A stretch of 64,000 nucleotides of DNA, from NCBI GenBank assembly GCA_036374835.1, contig DASUTB010000132.1, positions 51,140 to 115,139 on the forward strand, read 5' to 3'. The notes below the pieces were generated by a model. It saw only the letters and a program-made list of their open reading frames with translations, was not told where the DNA came from and did not search any database. A program made the translations under genes and the position numbers. This DNA is from DASUTB01 sp036374835 (GTDB taxonomy: Bacteria; Actinomycetota; Actinomycetes; Jiangellales; Jiangellaceae). Below, one piece after another: positions 8,901 to 16,118 of this stretch. Position 1 is the first letter of the stretch. The number at the start of each line of letters is the position of its first letter.

Positions 8901-9794
8901 CTACCCCCGGCCCAGGTCGACCGAGATCTTGGCCAACTGGTCCAATCGCTTCTCGAGTGGCGGATGGCTGGCGAACAACGAGGCCAGGTCCATCTTGTTG
9001 GTCAGCGCCGGGACGAAGAAGAACGTGTTGTACGCCTCCTTTTCCCGCAGATCCTTCTGAGGTATGCGCTGCATCTCGCCGGTGATCTTGGTCAGCGCGT
9101 TCGCCAGCTGGGACGGCTGCCCGGTCAGGTACGCGCCGGCCCGGTCGGCGGCGAGCTCGCGATAACGCGACAGCAGCCGGGTCAGCATGAAGCTCACCGC
9201 ATAGACGACGATCGACACGAGGATGATCACCAGGAAGGCAGGGCCACTGTCCCGCGACCTGCCCATGCTGCTGAAGATCGTCATCCGGGTCAGGAAGCCG
9301 GCCAGGATGCCCACCACGGACGCGATCGTCATCACCATCACATCACGGTGCGCTACATGCGAGAGCTCGTGCGCCATCACAGCTTCGAGTTCGCGCTCGT
9401 CCAACCGCCGCATGATTCCCGTCGTCGCGCATACCACGGCCCGCTTCGGGCTGCGCCCGGTCGCGAACGCGTTCGGCATCGGCGTATCCGCGATAGCGAC
9501 CCGCGGCTTTGGCATGTCCGCCTGAGCGCACAGCCGGTCGACGATGGCATGCAACTGCGGCGCCTCCTGGGGAGTGACCTCACGAGCGCGCATCGCCCTC
9601 ATCGCCAGGGTGTCCGAGAAGTACCACTGCGCCCAGAAGACGCCGAGGCCGATGATGATGCCGAGCACCCAGCCACCGGTGGTGTAGCTGGCCACCGCCC
9701 ACATCAGCACCACGAAGAGCCCTGCCAGCAGCAGCATCGTGACGCCCATCCGAATGCTCAGGCCGGTGTCCGGCTTGAACCGCGTGCTCGCCAT
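8901..9794 (-). CDS. htpX: Membrane zinc metalloprotease HtpX (M48)
   Basis: A 297-residue M48B protease. Two hydrophobic helices lie near the N-terminus (MGVTMLLLAGLFVVLMWAVA and GWVLGIIIGLGVFWAQW). The zinc motif HELSHVAH (about residue 145) is intact, a further membrane segment follows, and the third ligand region ELAADRAGAYL is present. HtpX degrades damaged membrane proteins at the cytoplasmic face. It sits between pspAA and pspAB with only 2-3 bases between genes, which supports a joint envelope-stress operon. Confidence 0.93.
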   Translation of the reverse strand: MASTRFKPDTGLSIRMGVTMLLLAGLFVVLMWAVASYTTGGWVLGIIIGLGVFWAQWYFSDTLAMRAMRAREVTPQEAPQLHAIVDRLCAQADMPKPRVAIADTPMPNAFATGRSPKRAVVCATTGIMRRLDERELEAVMAHELSHVAHRDVMVMTIASVVGILAGFLTRMTIFSSMGRSRDSGPAFLVIILVSIVVYAVSFMLTRLLSRYRELAADRAGAYLTGQPSQLANALTKITGEMQRIPQKDLREKEAYNTFFFVPALTNKMDLASLFASHPPLEKRLDQLAKISVDLGRG

Positions 9795-9796
9795 CG

Positions 9797-10087
9797 TCAG
9801 GACGCCTGGCTGCCGGGGATGAGGCCCTCGTCGGTGAGCATGCGCTTCACTTCGTCGACGTGCGCCTCGGCGTACGGAAGCACCAGATCGCTGTCGATCA
9901 GCGCATCGTCGGGCACCGGTGCACCCGCGCGGCGGACTGCATCGAGCAACGTGGTCAACGCGGTCCGGAACCGGTCGTCGTCACCGGACTCGATCGCGTC
10001 ACCGAGTTCGTCGTCCAGCCTGTTCAGCTCATCGAGGTGCGACGCGTCGAGGTCGAACTGCCCCTCGCCCATGATCCGGACGATCAC
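9797..10087 (-). CDS. pspAA: PspA-associated protein PspAA
   Basis: A 96-residue protein starting MIVRIMGEGQFDLD and containing LNRLDDELGDAIE, the hallmark of the PspAA family found next to PspA in actinobacteria and other bacteria. It overlaps the end of pspA by 4 bases (ATGA type), so translation is coupled. It probably modulates or accompanies PspA at the membrane; this is known from gene association rather than biochemistry. Confidence 0.9.
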   Translation of the reverse strand: MIVRIMGEGQFDLDASHLDELNRLDDELGDAIESGDDDRFRTALTTLLDAVRRAGAPVPDDALIDSDLVLPYAEAHVDEVKRMLTDEGLIPGSQAS

Positions 10088-10863
10088 CGTTGCTCCTCCT
10101 CGCGCGTGCTCTCCACTGCCTCACCGTTCTGACCTTCGATCTGCTTCGGCGCCTCCCCGGATCCGGTCGTGAGCTCCTGCTTCATCCTGGCCAGCTCGAG
10201 CTCGACGTCGTTCGTCGACGCAAGCCGATCGAGTTCGGCGCTGATGTCGTCCTTCTGCGTACCGGTGACGTCCTCCAGCACACCCGAGGCCAGCAACTCG
10301 TCGACCGCGCCGGCGCGAGCCTGCAGCTCGGCCGTCTTATCCTCGGCGCGTTGCACCGCCATGCCGACGTCGCTCATCTCCTCGGAGATACCGCTGAACG
10401 CCTCACCGATCTGGGTCTGCGCCTGGGCGGCGGTGTAGTTGGCCTTGATCGTTTCCTTGCGGGTGCGGAACGACTCGACCTTGGACTGGAGACGCTGCGC
10501 GGCCAACGTCAGCTTCTCCTCCTCGGCCTGCAGGTTCGCGTGCTGCGTCTGCAGGTCGGTCAGTTGCTGACCGAGACCGGACTTGCGGGTGAGCGCTTCG
10601 CGCGCGAGGTCCTCGCGCCCGTGTTCGAGGGCCTTGCTCGCTTGACCTTGCAGCTTGTCCGCCTGGGTGTTGAGCTGGGACATCTGCACTTCGATCCGCT
10701 TACGGCTGGTGGCGACGTCCGCCACGCCGCGCCGGACCTTCTGCAGCAGTTCGAGCTGCTTCTTGTACGAGTAGTCGAGGGTCTCCCGGGGGTCCTCGGC
10801 GCGGTCGAGCGCCTTGTCTGCCTTAGCCCGGAAGATCATGGACATTCTTTGGAGGATCCCCAT
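10084..10863 (-). CDS. pspA: Phage-shock protein A / IM30 family membrane-stress protein
   Basis: A 259-residue PspA/Vipp1-type ESCRT-III-like protein. It is almost wholly helical and coiled coil, with the N-terminal amphipathic region MGILQRMSMIFRAKADKALD, the family segment DPRETLDYSYKKQLELLQKV, and long Glu/Gln/Lys heptads through about residue 215. It polymerises on the inner face of a damaged membrane. It heads the pspA-pspAA-htpX-pspAB operon. The C-terminal tail after about residue 230 is acidic and probably disordered. Confidence 0.93.
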   Translation of the reverse strand: MGILQRMSMIFRAKADKALDRAEDPRETLDYSYKKQLELLQKVRRGVADVATSRKRIEVQMSQLNTQADKLQGQASKALEHGREDLAREALTRKSGLGQQLTDLQTQHANLQAEEEKLTLAAQRLQSKVESFRTRKETIKANYTAAQAQTQIGEAFSGISEEMSDVGMAVQRAEDKTAELQARAGAVDELLASGVLEDVTGTQKDDISAELDRLASTNDVELELARMKQELTTGSGEAPKQIEGQNGEAVESTREEEQR

Positions 10864-11034
10864 TTGGCCAGGTAACCCTTTCCTGAGACGAATTGCGCCG
10901 CCGATTGATACGCGTTGCTAAGCCCTACCCTACGGCGTCTAGGACCTGAGCTGCCGCAGGGTCCGGAGCCTGGCTTACCCTAGTAAAGTGTTCTGCCCCG
11001 ATCGCACCCATGATCATACATCGCAGAGGCTACC

Positions 11035-11610
11035 GTGAGATCCAGCTCCAGCGACTCGACCCAAGCCCGACAGGCCGACTCATCGGCCGAGACCGGCGAT
11101 CGGCCGACCGGTAAAGGCAAGGCAACCCCGAAGCGCCGCGAGGCCGAAGCCGCCCGTAAAGCGCGCGTCAAGCCGGCGCTCACCAGGCGCGAACGGTTCA
11201 AGCGCGACCGCGAGCAGATGAAGGCCTCCCGGCAGCGAAGTCGCCAGGGCCTCGAGCGGGGCGACGAGCGGTACTTGATGAAGCGCGACAAGGGCCCGGT
11301 ACGCAAATTCGTGCGCGACTTCGTGGACTCGCGTCGGCTCTTCTCCGAATTCTTCCTGCCCGTAATCCTCCTGATCTTGCTGCTGGGGTTCATCCGTCCG
11401 CTCGCCCCGCTGTCGTCGATGCTGATGATGGCCACGGTGTTCCTGGTCATTTTCGATCTGGTAACCCTTCGATTCCGGCTCAAGCGCCAGATCCGCGAGC
11501 GTTTCCCGGACGACGACGGACGGCATACGCTCTATGCGTTCTCTCGTGCCACGCAGTTGCGTAGACTCCGCATACCGAAGCCGACCGTCAAACCGGGTGA
11601 TCTCGTATGA
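11035..11610 (+). CDS. DUF3043 membrane protein
   Basis: A 191-residue actinobacterial protein starting with GTG. The first 100 residues are very basic and polar (GKGKATPKRREAEAARKARV, RRERFKRDREQMKASRQRSR). Two hydrophobic helices follow (FFLPVILLILLLGFI and SMLMMATVFLVIFDLVTL), then a cytoplasmic tail. KRDKGPVRKFVRDFVDSRR before the helices is the DUF3043 signature. Function is unknown. Its stop overlaps the start of the acetyltransferase gene (ATGA). Confidence 0.85.
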   Translation: MRSSSSDSTQARQADSSAETGDRPTGKGKATPKRREAEAARKARVKPALTRRERFKRDREQMKASRQRSRQGLERGDERYLMKRDKGPVRKFVRDFVDSRRLFSEFFLPVILLILLLGFIRPLAPLSSMLMMATVFLVIFDLVTLRFRLKRQIRERFPDDDGRHTLYAFSRATQLRRLRIPKPTVKPGDLV

Positions 11611-12110
11611 GCAAGGCGTCTGTACCGGCCGACGACCTCACACTGCGTGCGCTGACCTACACCGATCCAGTCGTTCGCGCGCTCGAGGCCGAACTTCAGC
11701 AGGAGTACGTGGAGAAGTACGGTTCCCGGTACGGGACGGTCGAAGAGCCCGCGATCGATCCGGATGAGTTCACCCCACCGGAAGGGCTGTTCCTGGTCGG
11801 TTTCGTCGGCGCCGAGCCGGTCGCCTCCGGTGGCTACCACCGCTTCGACGAGGGAACCGTCGAGATCAAGCGGATGTATGTCGTCAGCGACCGCCGAGGC
11901 GCCGGCTATGCTCGCCGGCTGCTCAACGAGCTCGAGACACGCGCGGGGCACCAGGGGTTCAAGCGCGCGATACTCGAGACGGGAAGTGAGCAGCCCGAGG
12001 CGCTGGCGCTGTACCGGTCGAGTGGTTACGAGCCGATCGAGGCGTTCGGCAAGTACGTCGGCCTCGAGTGCAGCCTCTGCTTCGGCAAAGACCTCACCGC
12101 GACCGAATGA
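11607..12110 (+). CDS. GNAT family N-acetyltransferase
   Basis: A 167-residue acetyltransferase. The acetyl-CoA loop region is VIEIKRMYV-type (TVEIKRMYVVSDRRGAGYARRLL), with R/Q-x-x-G-x-A as SDRRGAGYA, and motif B appears as YRSSGYEPIEAFG. Substrate is unknown. It is translationally coupled to the DUF3043 gene. Its TGA stop is the first three bases of the TGATCACGT palindromic repeat that follows. Confidence 0.85.
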   Translation: MSKASVPADDLTLRALTYTDPVVRALEAELQQEYVEKYGSRYGTVEEPAIDPDEFTPPEGLFLVGFVGAEPVASGGYHRFDEGTVEIKRMYVVSDRRGAGYARRLLNELETRAGHQGFKRAILETGSEQPEALALYRSSGYEPIEAFGKYVGLECSLCFGKDLTATE

Positions 12111-12195
12111 TCACGTAAAGCCGGGAAACCCCAGCCATACGGTGCTTGCAGACCGCGTAGAGCATGGACAGCGCGCGCAACGGGCACACCGCTGC
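12105..12195. repeat. TGATCACGT-family intergenic palindromic repeat, copy 1
   Basis: This fills the 85-base gap between the convergent GNAT and fusion genes. It begins GAATGATCACGTAAAG, whose TGA is the GNAT stop codon. An imperfect stem (AAGCCGGGAA / CCCCAGCC) and the shared tail GGTGCTTGCAGACCGCG follow. Similar sequences lie at 17619-17822, 22634-22765 and 51285-51362. Confidence 0.75.
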
Positions 12196-13677
12196 TCAAC
12201 GAAACGCGGCGATCACACTCGCCATCCGCGCCACCGGTTCGGCGTCGTCGAGATCGGCGAGCCGGACGACGACCTCCGCCGCGCCGGCACCGGCCAACTC
12301 CCGGAACCGGCGCACATGATCATCGACCGTTCCGGCGTTAATTGCCGCGGCATAGCGCGCCGCGTCCTGATGGCGGGGCCGCAGCCGCTCGACGCGGGTT
12401 CGAACATCCGCGTCGTCGGTGCCGACCAGCACGGTAGACAGGTGGCTCACACGCACATCCGCGGGATCACGATCGAGATCTCGGCAGTGCTGTGCCAGCA
12501 CATCGGCCTTGTGCCGCACGGTGGCGACGTCACCGAAAACGTTGGCCGTGTCGGCATACTGCGCCGCCAGCCGAAGCGTCCGGCGCTCACCACCGCCGCC
12601 CAGGACCAGCGGTATGCGGTCCTGAATCGGCCGCGGGTAGCACGTCGTGTCCGGTACATCCAGCACCTGGCCGTGGAACGACTTGTTGCCCGGACCCCAC
12701 ATCACCGGTAGCAACCGCAACGCGTCTTCAAGCAGCTCATACCGACGTGGCACGGACGGGAAGTCCCAACCGTACGCTCGATGCTCCTCGGCGAACCACG
12801 CCAGCCCGAGCCCGCACACCGCCCGGCCGCCGCTGAGTACATCAAGCGTTGCGACGATCTTGCCGAGGTGGGCGACGTTCCGGTACGTGACACCTGTGAC
12901 AAGCGCGCCGATCCGTGCTCGCGCGGTACATGCGGCCAGATAGCCGAGGGTGGTGTAGCTCTCGAGCATGTCCTCCCAAGACCGGCCGAGCTGCGGTATC
13001 TGGCGGAAGTGATCCATCACGTAGATCGTGTCGAAGCCGGCGTCGTCGGCCGCCGCACCGATCTCGCGTATCCGCTGCGCGGTGACCTCTCGCCCACCGG
13101 CGAATGTGAAGCTGCTCAGATGGAGCCCGAATCGCAGCCCCGCCGTCGGCTCGTCCGCTGCCCGCTCGGTTGGATCGGACGCGGGGACGAACTGCTGCGG
13201 TACGACGCGGACCGGCTCGGGCGCCAGCACACGGTCGTAGCCCTCGTCGGCGAGCGCGTCTCGGACGGCCACCCAGGATCGCAGGTGCGCGGCGAGCGTA
13301 TCGGCCGGGATGCGCTTGTCGCGCCGCCGATTCCTTGCGCGGCATTCGTCCGCCGGAGTGTCGAAGGCGACCGCGATGCACGGCAGGTCGTGCCGCCGGG
13401 CCATCTCCAGCCACGCTCGCCGCCGGTCACCGTCCAGTCCGAGAGTGTCGATGACGGTCGTCAGGCCTCGGGTGAGCCGCGCCAGCACGATCTGGTCGAG
13501 CAGCGCGAAGGCATCCGTGCTGGCGGCGATGTCGTCTTCACCGGAACCGACGAGCGCACGGAGCCGGTCGCTGGAGACGATCACCTCGTCCGGGAAATGC
13601 GCGGCCGCCCAAGTCGACTTGCCCGACGCGCCAGGCCCCGCGAGGACGACCACGCACGGCGCGGGCAGATGCAGCAC
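12196..13677 (-). CDS. Fusion of a P-loop kinase-like domain to an F420-type luciferase-like oxidoreductase
   Basis: A 493-residue two-domain protein. Residues 1-170 form a P-loop domain of the AAA_33 / zeta-kinase-like type: Walker A is LAGPGASGKST, followed by SSDRLRALVG, VIDTLGL and a Lys/Arg lid (RARNRRRDKRIP). Residues 180-493 are a luciferase-like (LLM) oxidoreductase with GLHLSSFTF, YVMDHF, GYLAACTARARIGALVTGVTYR and SGGRAVCGLGLAWF. The C-terminal half probably uses F420 or flavin, as its actinobacterial relatives do. The single frame is continuous through the linker, so the fusion looks real. The substrates of both domains are unknown. Confidence 0.8.
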   Translation of the reverse strand: MLHLPAPCVVVLAGPGASGKSTWAAAHFPDEVIVSSDRLRALVGSGEDDIAASTDAFALLDQIVLARLTRGLTTVIDTLGLDGDRRRAWLEMARRHDLPCIAVAFDTPADECRARNRRRDKRIPADTLAAHLRSWVAVRDALADEGYDRVLAPEPVRVVPQQFVPASDPTERAADEPTAGLRFGLHLSSFTFAGGREVTAQRIREIGAAADDAGFDTIYVMDHFRQIPQLGRSWEDMLESYTTLGYLAACTARARIGALVTGVTYRNVAHLGKIVATLDVLSGGRAVCGLGLAWFAEEHRAYGWDFPSVPRRYELLEDALRLLPVMWGPGNKSFHGQVLDVPDTTCYPRPIQDRIPLVLGGGGERRTLRLAAQYADTANVFGDVATVRHKADVLAQHCRDLDRDPADVRVSHLSTVLVGTDDADVRTRVERLRPRHQDAARYAAAINAGTVDDHVRRFRELAGAGAAEVVVRLADLDDAEPVARMASVIAAFR

Positions 13678-13692
13678 GCCTGCACTATGGCA

Positions 13693-13710
13693 CGGTCCCG
13701 GCCGGGACCG
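13693..13710. terminator. GC-rich palindrome between two leftward genes
   Basis: A perfect 18-base palindrome (CGGTCCCG-GCCGGGACCG) lies between the stop of the small 70-residue gene and the start of the fusion gene. It could fold as a hairpin on either strand. There is no T tract, so a terminator role is uncertain. Confidence 0.4.
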
Positions 13711-13714
13711 AACG

Positions 13715-13927
13715 TCAGTCGACGTCCTGCAGGCTCATCGGCCCGTAGACGTGCCGACGGTCCTCACGCAACGACACCGCGGCGACGCCGTCCTCGACGA
13801 GGTCGCGCCAGTTGTCACCCAGCCAGGTCTCCGCGTCGCCCTGGGTCAGGAAACCGTTGCGAACGGCGTCGGCCGCGCCGGCCAGCTCGTCACCCTCGCT
13901 GTCGAGGAACACCCAGTGCCATGCCAT
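13715..13927 (-). CDS. Small conserved actinobacterial protein of unknown function
   Basis: A 70-residue acidic protein starting MAWHWVFLDSEGDEL. The upstream in-frame start at 13963 would add a weak leader and is not favoured. The content (TQGDAETWLGDNWRDLVEDGVAAVSL) resembles short actinobacterial proteins of unknown function. There is no signal peptide or membrane segment. It is divergent from the CobT-like gene and upstream of the fusion gene on the same strand. Confidence 0.7.
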   Translation of the reverse strand: MAWHWVFLDSEGDELAGAADAVRNGFLTQGDAETWLGDNWRDLVEDGVAAVSLREDRRHVYGPMSLQDVD

Positions 13928-13993
13928 GTGCCCAACCTTACTGACGCCACCGCCGGCCGGCACACTCGCTCCGGCTCGCTAGAGTCACTGACC

Positions 13994-14857
13994 GTGGAGG
14001 ACGTTTCGACCCTGGCCGCGCGCATGACGCTTCCGGACGAGGATGTGCGCAAGGAGGCCGCCGCGGCGCTCGAAGACCTGGACGGCGCGGCCGGCCGGCT
14101 CGGCGACATCGCCATCTGGCTGGCCGCCACGCAGGGACGCTGGCCGCCGCGCCACTTCGAGCACCCGGTCCTGATCGTCATCGGAGGCGGTGCACCGCCG
14201 GCTGCCCTGCTCGAGCTCGCGACGGCCCGGGTGCAGATCGTCCCGGCCGGGGACGCCGGCTCCGATGCCGGCGCCGCATTCACCAGAGGCACCGAGCTCG
14301 CCGCCGGCGAAGTCGACGGCGGAACCGACGTTGTGCTCCTCGCGGCCGGCGGTGACACGGTCGCCGCGACCGCCGCCACCGCCGTGCTGACCAATCAGGA
14401 GGTCGCCGCCGTGGTCGGAAACGGCCCGGGCATGACCGACCGGGACTGGATGAGGGTATGTGCCGAGGTGCGCGACGCGGCGCGGCGCGCCAGGCCGCAC
14501 GCCGGAACGATGATCGACATGCTTGAGGCGCTGGCGGATCCGGTGCTGGCGATGGCGACGGGCGTCGCCGCCGAAGCTGCGGCCCGGCGCACCGCCGTCG
14601 TGCTCGACGACGTCGTGGCCGCCGCCGCGGGTCTGGCCGCGCAGCGCATCAGCTACCGGACCGCGCGGTGGTTCGGCGCCGCCCAGGCCTCTCCCGACCC
14701 TTCGTTCGCGGCTGCCGTGGAACGGCTGCGGCTCACCCCGGTCGTCGACTATGGGCTCAGCGGCTGGCCGGGCCACACCGGGGTCGGCGCGCTGCTCGCC
14801 CTCACCCAGCTCCGCGCCACCGTTGCAGCGTTCGCCGACCATCCAGCAGCGAGGTGA
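13994..14857 (+). CDS. CobT-like (nicotinate-nucleotide-dimethylbenzimidazole phosphoribosyltransferase family) protein, probably degenerate
   Basis: A 287-residue protein from a GTG start at 13994; a much longer open frame upstream is antisense to other genes and is rejected. The C-terminal two thirds resemble CobT (VVGNGPGMTDRDW, VLDDVVAAAAGLAA, PVVDYGLSGWPGHTGVGALLAL). True CobT is about 350 residues, and its active site has a Gly-Glu-Gly-Thr-Gly-type loop with the catalytic Glu near the C-terminus. Here that place reads GHTGVGALLAL, with no Glu, and the N-terminus is shorter. It may be a non-catalytic paralogue or have changed function. Its stop codon is part of the large inverted repeat that follows. 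Confidence 0.65.
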   Translation: MEDVSTLAARMTLPDEDVRKEAAAALEDLDGAAGRLGDIAIWLAATQGRWPPRHFEHPVLIVIGGGAPPAALLELATARVQIVPAGDAGSDAGAAFTRGTELAAGEVDGGTDVVLLAAGGDTVAATAATAVLTNQEVAAVVGNGPGMTDRDWMRVCAEVRDAARRARPHAGTMIDMLEALADPVLAMATGVAAEAAARRTAVVLDDVVAAAAGLAAQRISYRTARWFGAAQASPDPSFAAAVERLRLTPVVDYGLSGWPGHTGVGALLALTQLRATVAAFADHPAAR

Positions 14858-14950
14858 TCACGTTGACCCACCGCGGCCAGGGTGTGGCCGGGCGTTAGCG
14901 AGTGAGGAACGAGCGAGCGCGGGCGAGGCCGCGGTGGGTCAACGTGATCA
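14855..14950. repeat. Large perfect inverted repeat supplying both convergent stop codons
   Basis: Two perfect 24-base arms (14855-14878 and 14927-14950), each starting from outside with TGATCACGTTGACCC, flank a 48-base loop. The TGA of the left arm is the stop of the CobT-like gene, and the TGA of the right arm read on the minus strand is the stop of gcvT. It probably acts as a bidirectional terminator. It shares the TGATCACGT end with the repeat family at 12105, 17619, 22634 and 51285. Confidence 0.85.
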
Positions 14951-16048
14951 TGCCTTGGTGGACGGCTCGACGAACGGCGGTTTGACCACCTCGAACGGCT
15001 CCGCGCGCCCGCGTACGTCGACCGTCACACTCGCACCGTCCGCCACGTCCGGCGGCAGCAGCGCGAGGCCGATGCCCCTTTTCAGCGTGGGCGAGAAGGT
15101 GCCGGACGTGATGCTCCCAACGGTCGCGCCGTCCACCTGCACGTCCATCCCGGGCCGAGGAATCCCCCTGCCGGTGGCCACGATCCCGCGCAGCCGGCGC
15201 GCCGGCCCGGACTCGCGCTCGGCGATCAGCACGTCGCGGCCCCAGAACTCCGGCTTGTTCCAGCCGACGGCCCAGGCCGCCCGACCCTGCACGGGCGTGA
15301 TCTCCATGGTGAGGTCCTGGCCGTGCAGGGGGTAGCCCATTTCGGTCCGGAGCGTGTCGCGCGCCCCGAGGCCGGCGCGAGCGATGCCGTGCGGCTCTCC
15401 GGCGGACAGCGCCGCGTCCCATAGCGGGCCAGCGGCGTCCGACGGCACGACCAACTCGTAGCCGCGCTCACCGGTGTAGCCCGACCGGCACACCGTCACC
15501 CGGGTTCCGCGCCACTCGACGTCGGCGAACGACATGTACTCCTCAAGGGTGGGCAACCCCATCGCGGCGACGATCTCGTCGCTCGCCGGGCCCTGGATGG
15601 CGAACACGGCGTACTCGCGGTGCGCATTCTCGACGTCCACGCCGTCCGGAGCGGCGGCGGCGAGGCGGCGCACCACCTCGGCGCTATTGGCCGCATTCGG
15701 AACCAGGAGCAGCTCGTCGTCCGACCGCACGTAGGCGATCAGATCGTCGACGACACCGCCGGTCGGGTCGTCACAGCACATCGTGTATTGCGCCTTGCCG
15801 GGACGGATCTTGTCCAGGTCGTTCGTCAAGCATCGGTTGACGAACGCCCGCGCGCCGTCCCCTCGCACCAGCGCCTTGCCGAGATGGCTAACGTCGAAAA
15901 TGCCGACCCGTTCCCGGACGGCGGTGTGCTCTTCGACGATGCCGCCGAACTGCAGTGGCATTGTCCAACCGCCGAACTCGGCGAACTTGGCGCCGGCGGC
16001 GGTATGACGATCGTGCAACGGGCTGCGGATGAGGGCGTCGGCTGTCAC
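14948..16048 (-). CDS. gcvT: Aminomethyltransferase, glycine cleavage system T protein
   Basis: A 366-residue GcvT with a GTG start. Family features are SPLHDRHTAAGAKFAEFGGW, VGIFDVSHLGKALVRG, CLTNDLDKIRPGKAQYTMCC and SGYTGERGYEL. It transfers the methylene group from the lipoylated H protein to tetrahydrofolate in the cytoplasm. No other gcv gene is nearby; the link to the neighbourhood is the lipoate theme (lpd, lipB, lipA within 10 kb). It is divergent from pepA, whose GTG lies 71 bases away. Confidence 0.95.
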   Translation of the reverse strand: MTADALIRSPLHDRHTAAGAKFAEFGGWTMPLQFGGIVEEHTAVRERVGIFDVSHLGKALVRGDGARAFVNRCLTNDLDKIRPGKAQYTMCCDDPTGGVVDDLIAYVRSDDELLLVPNAANSAEVVRRLAAAAPDGVDVENAHREYAVFAIQGPASDEIVAAMGLPTLEEYMSFADVEWRGTRVTVCRSGYTGERGYELVVPSDAAGPLWDAALSAGEPHGIARAGLGARDTLRTEMGYPLHGQDLTMEITPVQGRAAWAVGWNKPEFWGRDVLIAERESGPARRLRGIVATGRGIPRPGMDVQVDGATVGSITSGTFSPTLKRGIGLALLPPDVADGASVTVDVRGRAEPFEVVKPPFVEPSTKA

Positions 16049-16118
16049 AGGTCATCACCCTAACCCGGTAGCATCGCGGTCGAAGCAACGCGTATCCCCC
16101 GACGCCAAGAGGAGCATC

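Noticed and set aside
13310..13993. Upstream extension of the CobT-like gene
   Set aside because: The extra 228 codons are antisense to the fusion gene and the small 70-residue gene; the GTG at 13994 gives a family-like N-terminus.
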